This document shows positions 60,193-64,000 of a stretch of 64,000 bases of DNA, piece by piece. How positions within the stretch are numbered: position 1 is the first letter of the stretch; each line of letters opens with the position of its first letter. The position numbers and the translations under genes are program-made. Source of the DNA: an uncultured Dehalococcoidia bacterium (GTDB lineage Bacteria > Chloroflexota > Dehalococcoidia > Lucifugimonadales > UBA3495); assembly GCA_951812535.1 (NCBI GenBank), contig CATOSK010000010.1, positions 1 to 64,000 on the forward strand, read 5' to 3'. The notes beneath the pieces are model-generated. The model was not told where the DNA came from. It saw only the letters and a list, made by a program, of their open reading frames with translations, and ran no database searches.

Positions 60193-61077
60193 GGCGTGTT
60201 TGCAAACTATAACCAAAGCAGGAAGGCCCCGATTTGCAGCATTGCCAGATAGTTCAGGGCCTTCTTCTCATACCGGGTGGCGATGCGGCGGAATTGGTTC
60301 AGCCGGTTGATTGTCCGCTCCACCAGATTGCGTTGCCGGTACAGAGCCCGGTTGAAAGGACCAGTGCGTCGTTCGTTGGTTTTACGGGGGATGGTGTAGC
60401 GAATTCTCCGTCGCCTGAGATAGGCTCGAATCCTGCGGCTGCTGTACCCTTTGTCGCCACAGACCCGATGGGGCTTGATGCGGGGACGGCCACGCCCGGA
60501 GCGTCTCACCGCCCCTTGAGTCATCAACTCCTCGAATACGCTGGCCTCGTGCCGCTGACCCGGGGTCAGCACGAATGCCACCGGCTTGCCCTGACCCTCG
60601 ACCCTCAGGTGGATTTTGGTCCCGAACCCTCCCCGGGAACGGCCCAGCGCCTGATCGCCCTCCCCCTTTTTGCCCCGGCAGCGTGCTGATGTGCCCGCAC
60701 ATTGGTGCCGTCCACGTAATGGACTTCCCACTCAAGTTGACCCAGGGCATCAGCTTCCCGCTGCACCTCAGCCAGCAGCCGGTCCCACAATCCCTGCTTC
60801 CGCCACCGGTAGAAACGGCTGGCCACGGTGGCCCAGCGACCAAAGCGCTCGGGCAAATCCCGCCATGGGGCGCCGGTACGCAAAATCCACAAGATCCCGT
60901 TGATGACCGTGCGATGGTCCTTACTGGGCCGTCCGGTCGCCGGCTTCTGGGGCGGCAGCAGCGGCCTCAGTCGTCGCCATTGATCATCCGTCAAATCCCC
61001 TCGTCCCACACACCTCACTCCTCATCTCAACCTGTCTCATCCAGTTTAGACCCCACAATTGGGTTTGCAAACACGCC
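60193..61077 (-). mobile_element. IS5-family (IS427-type) insertion sequence
   Basis: About 885 bp, ends GGCGTGTTTGCAAAC and GTTTGCAAACACGCC, flanked on both sides by CTAG (60189-60192 and 61078-61081), which fits the YTAR target of this group. It contains two overlapping transposase frames. Confidence 0.88.
60207..61018 (-). CDS. IS5/IS427 transposase, two frames joined by frameshift
   Basis: The first frame (61018 to 60605) starts with the DUF4096 domain, GDLTDDQWRRLRPLLPPQ, and INGILWILRTGAPWRDLPER, then VHYVDGTNVRAHQHAAGAK with the first catalytic Asp. The second frame (60731 to 60207) carries GFGTKIHLRVEGQGKPV, HRVCGDKGYSS (second Asp) and RRIRYTIPRKTNERR with a late YRQRNLVERTINRLNQFRR (catalytic Glu). 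The overlap contains A5G5 (GCAAAAAGGGGGAG), a typical slippery site for the programmed frameshift of this group, so the split is probably functional and not a defect. Confidence 0.88.
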
Positions 61078-61081
61078 CTAG

Positions 61082-62539
61082 TATTACAATGACAGATGGC
61101 GTGATAAGATTACTGAAAGATTGGGGAATGCTTGGTCAGGTGAGGCAGGGAAGTGGAAGCGGCGGTTTTCGAGCAGGTATACCAGGACTTTCAGGAGTTT
61201 CACGCCTACTTCGCTGGTCTGTTTGGCCGGAGGGAGACGCGGGAGCGCAGCGGACATTATCTGCAGGCCCTGCTGGTCCAATCCGTGGAGCGGCGCAACG
61301 CCGAGAACCTGTCGGAGACGGTCCCGGAGTCCGCCCGTGGGATGCAGCGGTTTCTCACCGACTCTCCCTGGGAAGACAACGCGGTCATAGGACGGTTGCA
61401 GGAGTATCTGGGTCCCCGGCTGGAGCATCCCGAGGGGGTGTGGGTGCTGGACGGCAGTGACTTTCCCAAGCAGGGCCGTAAGTCGGCGGGAGTGGCCCGT
61501 CAGTACTGCGGCCGGCTGGGGAAGGTGGCCAACTGCCAGGCGGGGCTGTTCCTGGCCTACGTGAGCCCGTTGGGACGGGCCCTGGTGGACAAGCGCCTGT
61601 ATCTGCCGGAGAGCTGGACCTCGGACAAAGAGCGCTGCCAGGCGGCGGGAGTGCCGGAGGAGAGACGGGGCTACCGCTCGAAGACGGAGTTGGCCCTGGA
61701 GCTGCTGGAGCGGGCAGTGGACTTGGGCCACCTGAAGGCGGGATGGGTTGCCGCAGACGACGCCTTCGGGATGTCGCCGACCTTGCGGGAGGGTCTGGCG
61801 GCCCTGGAGATGAAGTACGTGCTGGACGTCCCTGCCGGCTTCACGGTGTGGCCGGCGGAGCCGCAGTGGACCACTCCGGTCTACCGGGGACGGGGTGGGC
61901 CTCCCAAGCCCAGGCTGGTGGGTGGGCAGCGCCGGACAATGCAGGAACGCGCCGGTGCCATCCCTGCTGAGGAATGGCGGGAGATCACGGTGGCCCAGGG
62001 GAGCCAGGGTCCCCGGACTTACCGGTTCATCGCCCAGCGGCTGCGGCCGACCAGCAGAAGGAAGCCCGGCGAAATCCACTGGGCCGTCTTTCGCCGGAAC
62101 CTGGACGGCAGCGAACCCCGCTACTACCTGTCCAACGCGCCGGAGGATACTCCGCTGGAGACCCTGGCATACGTGGGAGGCTCCCGTTGGCGCATCGAAA
62201 CGGAGTTCGAGACAGAGAAGAGCGACGTGGGGCTGGACGAGTACGAGACCCGCACCTGGGCGGGCTGGCATCACCACGTGGCCTTGTGCCTCTTGGGCGG
62301 AGCCTTCCTGCTGAGCCTGCAGCAGGCCTGGGGGGAAAAAGATGCCCCGGGTCACCCGTCCCCAGGTGTACCGGGTGGTGCGGGAGATGCTGCCCAGGGA
62401 ACGGTTCGGACCGGAGGAACTGCTGCGGTGGCTGACGGATACGCAGGATAGTAACGAACGGGCCAGTCGCTCCCACGCCAAGCGCCGCGCCAACCTTCGC
62501 GCCGCCTCCACCATCCCACCTTGATCTGTCGTTGTAATA
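61082..62539 (+). mobile_element. IS701-family insertion sequence
   Basis: Ends TATTACAATGACAGAT (61082-61097) and ATCTGTCGTTGTAATA (62524-62539), one mismatch in 16. CTAG flanks it on both sides (61078-61081 and 62540-62543), a YTAR four-base target as known for IS701. It shares the left CTAG with the IS5 element. Confidence 0.88.
61153..62451 (+). CDS. IS701-family DDE transposase, C-terminal frameshift
   Basis: 432 residues from a GTG. Recognisable IS701 blocks: GMQRFLTDSPWEDNAVI, VLDGSDFPKQGRKSAGVARQ (first Asp), GRLGKVANCQAGLFLAYVS, RLYLPESWTSDKERC, AGWVAADDAFGMSP (second Asp) and GGSRWRIETEFETEKSDVGL (catalytic Glu). At about 62335 the frame meets GGGGGAAAAAG and the expected C-terminus (TRPQVYRVVREMLPRERFG to 62524) continues in a different frame. 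The current frame ends with an out-of-frame tail at 62451. This is either a defect or a slippery-site shift; the catalytic residues all precede it. Confidence 0.85.
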   Translation: MEAAVFEQVYQDFQEFHAYFAGLFGRRETRERSGHYLQALLVQSVERRNAENLSETVPESARGMQRFLTDSPWEDNAVIGRLQEYLGPRLEHPEGVWVLDGSDFPKQGRKSAGVARQYCGRLGKVANCQAGLFLAYVSPLGRALVDKRLYLPESWTSDKERCQAAGVPEERRGYRSKTELALELLERAVDLGHLKAGWVAADDAFGMSPTLREGLAALEMKYVLDVPAGFTVWPAEPQWTTPVYRGRGGPPKPRLVGGQRRTMQERAGAIPAEEWREITVAQGSQGPRTYRFIAQRLRPTSRRKPGEIHWAVFRRNLDGSEPRYYLSNAPEDTPLETLAYVGGSRWRIETEFETEKSDVGLDEYETRTWAGWHHHVALCLLGGAFLLSLQQAWGEKDAPGHPSPGVPGGAGDAAQGTVRTGGTAAVADGYAG

Positions 62540-62540
62540 C

Positions 62541-62900
62541 TAGTACCCGTTCAAGTTAGGAATTAATGGGATAGAGTCGATGGAGCTTGGTGCGGGCATC
62601 AAGAATGTTGAAGCGCCAGTTGATGCGGGCTTTAGCTTCGTTCCGCTCCCTTTCCAGGGCCTGGATCTCCCGGCAGAGGGATTCCTCGTCGGGGAGACGC
62701 TGTCTGAGACAACTGCGGGAGAAGACGCTGAACTCGATCTCCGCCATATTCAACCAACTCCCATGCGTGGGCGTATAGTGAAACTCCAGCCGTTTGGCGA
62801 TGCGCCGCGCCTCAGGAGCAGGGAAGGTCTGGTACAGCGACGCCACCCGATGGGTATTCAGGTTGTCCAAGACCAAGCGGCAGTGCCCAATGGCGTCCCG
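62541..62900 (-). pseudogene. IS630 transposase, C-terminal part
   Basis: Minus-strand frame ending at 62556: CRLVLDNLNTHRVASLYQTF (Asp-Asn), FHYTPTHGSWLNMAEIEFSV with the catalytic Glu, and INWRFNILDARTKLHRLYPI at the end. The N-terminal half of the transposase is replaced by part of another transposase (next entry). The DNA after the stop, CCTAACTTGAACGGGTACTAG, matches the remnant at 35017-35035 and marks the element's end. Confidence 0.82.
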
Positions 62901-62923
62901 CCCAAGGGACATGGCCCAACCAC

Positions 62924-62953
62924 ATCAGGGAGATCCAGATCAGGGAGATCCAG
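62924..62953. repeat. 15-bp tandem duplication
   Basis: ATCAGGGAGATCCAG twice; duplicates five residues (WISLI/WISLM) in the transposase fragment. Confidence 0.92.
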
Positions 62954-63086
62954 CGCAGACCACTGGCCTTGACCAGTTGGTGCCGGCTGGAGCGCACCGC
63001 GTCCCGGTAGATGCCTCGGGCCCTTATCCTGGCCCCGCGACGCCGCTCCAGGGTCTCGTCGATGCCGAAGACCAAGGGACCGTCGC

Positions 63087-63110
63087 CGCGATCCAAGTCG
63101 CGATCCAAGT
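63087..63110. repeat. 12-bp tandem duplication
   Basis: CGCGATCCAAGT twice; gives LDRDLDRGD in the transposase fragment, in frame. Confidence 0.92.
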
Positions 63111-63197
63111 ACTGTAGCAGCAGCAAGAGCAAGATGCGTGCGGCCTCACGGGGCGACCACACCACCCTATTGAGCACCTCGTGGTAGCGGGCGTAGT

Positions 63198-63225
63198 CGT
63201 CCTGGTCGCTGCGTCCTGGTCGCTG
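63198..63225. repeat. 14-bp tandem duplication, causes frameshift
   Basis: CGTCCTGGTCGCTG twice. As 14 is not a multiple of three, it breaks the transposase frame between LGRSD and DYARYH. Confidence 0.92.
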
Positions 63226-63443
63226 CGTCCCAAGACGCGGAGCGCCGCGGCCACGGTGCGCTGGCCCGTGGCCAGGATCGCACCCACCATCAGCAGTTGG
63301 GCTTTCTGCCAAGTCGGGTTGGTGAACAGCCTTGCGAAGGGGGCGAGTATCGGTACAATGGCATCGGGCAGGGTAAGCATGGCTGGGCCTTTAGTGAGAC
63401 TTGGGTCAGGCCAGCTTACCCTGTCTTTATACTTTTTCTAAAT

Positions 63444-63463
63444 GTTGCGCAAAGTCCAGCTTA
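63444..63463. repeat. Transposon end related to the MITE-like element
   Basis: On the minus strand TAAGCTGGACTTTGCGCAAC, upstream of the DDE_5-type transposase start. TAAGCTGGACTTTG is shared with the ends of the element at 49618-49839. Confidence 0.55.
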
Positions 63464-63571
63464 CACTGCGCGTGGTGGCGACGAACTCCGGCTCCGCCAT
63501 CGTCCCCTGCGGCCGCGCGGCGATTGTCAGGCGCGGACTACCCGGACCGTCAGCATCACTCTCCTGAACCA

Positions 63572-63981
63572 TCAGGCTGGCCCGCGTCTCTTCCCCGGCT
63601 GATCGCAGCCGCATGGTGGACGCTTCGTTCCATCCCATCCTGGATGCCAGTTGCGGGCCGGCGTCGCCCGGATTCCCGGGCCGTGGCCCGCAACCACCAC
63701 GTCGAAGGCGCTCGCCCTCCGGTAGGGCATGAAGCGGCCTTGGGCTGTGGCTGGGGTCGAACTGGCACCGTGCTCGGCGGCGTTGTTGACGATCTCGCTG
63801 AAGATCTCCAACAGCTCGGCCCAGATGTTCGGGGCTCCCAGGCCCCCCTACGCCAGGTTGTCCTCGAGGATGCCGGTGAGCGCTTGGGCGTCCCTCGTGG
63901 CCCCGAAGGGGCGGGAGCCAGGATGTAGCGGGCTTCTCCGGTGCTCATGTTTCGTCCCTGTCTCTCCGGCTTGGTTCCCAC
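63572..63981 (-). pseudogene. GHKL ATPase relic, paralogue of 6648-7205
   Basis: The minus strand reads LTGILEDNLA, a TAG, then GGLGAPNIWAELLEIFSEIV, NNAAEHGAS, RFMPYRRASAFDVVV and GHGPGIRAT before losing similarity. The N box EIFSEIVNNAAEHG is identical to that at 6648-7205. The N-terminus (MSTGEARYILAPAPSG) is in another frame, as in the first copy. It lacks the C-terminal half of the ATPase domain and is inactive. It ends within 40 bp of the window edge. Confidence 0.7.
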
Positions 63982-64000
63982 GGCCGCGTCCGCCTACCGG

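Larger units (their letters stand above)
62895..63380 (-). pseudogene. DDE_5-type transposase, N-terminal part
   Basis: From the ATG at 63380: MLTLPDAIVPILAPFARLF, KAQLLMVGAILATGQRTVAA, then, after a 14-bp duplication that shifts the frame, YARYHEVLNRVVWSPREAAR, LVFGIDETLERRRGARIRAR (first Asp) and the GLRWISLIWISLMWLGHVPW end. At about 62900 it passes straight into the IS630 C-terminal part. Three tandem duplications lie in this short segment (15, 12 and 14 bp). Confidence 0.78.

Noticed and set aside
61084..62514. 476-codon minus-strand frame in the IS701 element
   Set aside because: Antisense of a recognisable transposase.
1..64000. CRISPR array
   Set aside because: No series of regularly spaced 25-40 bp repeats was seen; the only arrays are the short tandem units listed.

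Overview
The window is GC-rich, gene-dense in its middle third, and heavily marked by insertion sequences at both ends and between about 46 and 63 kb. The metabolic genes (two CaiB/BaiF CoA-transferases, a coenzyme F420-type LLM oxidoreductase, a GMC oxidoreductase, several thiamine-diphosphate enzymes, a gamma-glutamyltransferase, family 3 and family 5 solute-binding lipoproteins, a UGSC selenoprotein) together resemble the SAR202/Dehalococcoidia side of the Chloroflexota. That taxonomic guess is inference from gene content; no ribosomal RNA or ribosomal protein is present.

Region 1 (1-10 kb) is accessory DNA. An IS630 3' fragment is followed by a minus-strand operon for a ubiquitin-like protein, an E2-like protein and a JAB-E1 fusion. 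Next to it, on the plus strand, are an XRE regulator and a ClpP/SDH-fold serine protease with an AT-rich promoter. A PfkB-kinase fragment is interrupted by an integrase-type insertion sequence. Then come a GHKL ATPase and a TcmP plus Gp37/Gp68 pair, ending in a decayed serine recombinase and the 5' half of a tRNA-Ser.

Region 2 (10.5-32.9 kb) is mainly housekeeping and catabolism: a MetX-like hydrolase, an STAS/anti-sigma pair, nadC and nadA separated by a terminator and the last 50 codons of a lost nadB, miaB, a methyltransferase, a class III extradiol dioxygenase, an HpcH aldolase, a GMC oxidoreductase, a SulP transporter, a DUF255 thioredoxin-like protein, a GNAT enzyme, an alpha carbonic anhydrase lipoprotein, tRNA-Pro(GGG), and a UGSC-family selenoprotein whose in-frame TGA is followed by a clear bSECIS hairpin. 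A YkgJ protein and an alcohol dehydrogenase follow.

Region 3 (33-46.3 kb) carries a type-5 uracil-DNA glycosylase, a small membrane protein, a TPP enzyme, gamma-glutamyltransferase, a cupin, a tight DUF1538-DUF1538-PII-CBS operon, and a CoA-transferase/solute-binding protein/flavin reductase/CoA-transferase cluster.

Region 4 (46.3-64 kb) is largely a graveyard of mobile DNA: a frameshifted IS21 pair, a MITE-like element, an IS3 relic, an integrase relic, a broken PD-(D/E)XK gene, a resolvase with an internal deletion, an HNH gene with an amber stop, a VapC C-terminal fragment, an IS5 and an IS701 sharing a CTAG target, and a chimera of two transposases. Intact genes among them are a two-subunit sulfopyruvate-decarboxylase-like enzyme, a family 5 solute-binding lipoprotein and an LLM oxidoreductase. 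Short 10-18 bp tandem duplications recur throughout the non-coding and decaying DNA.
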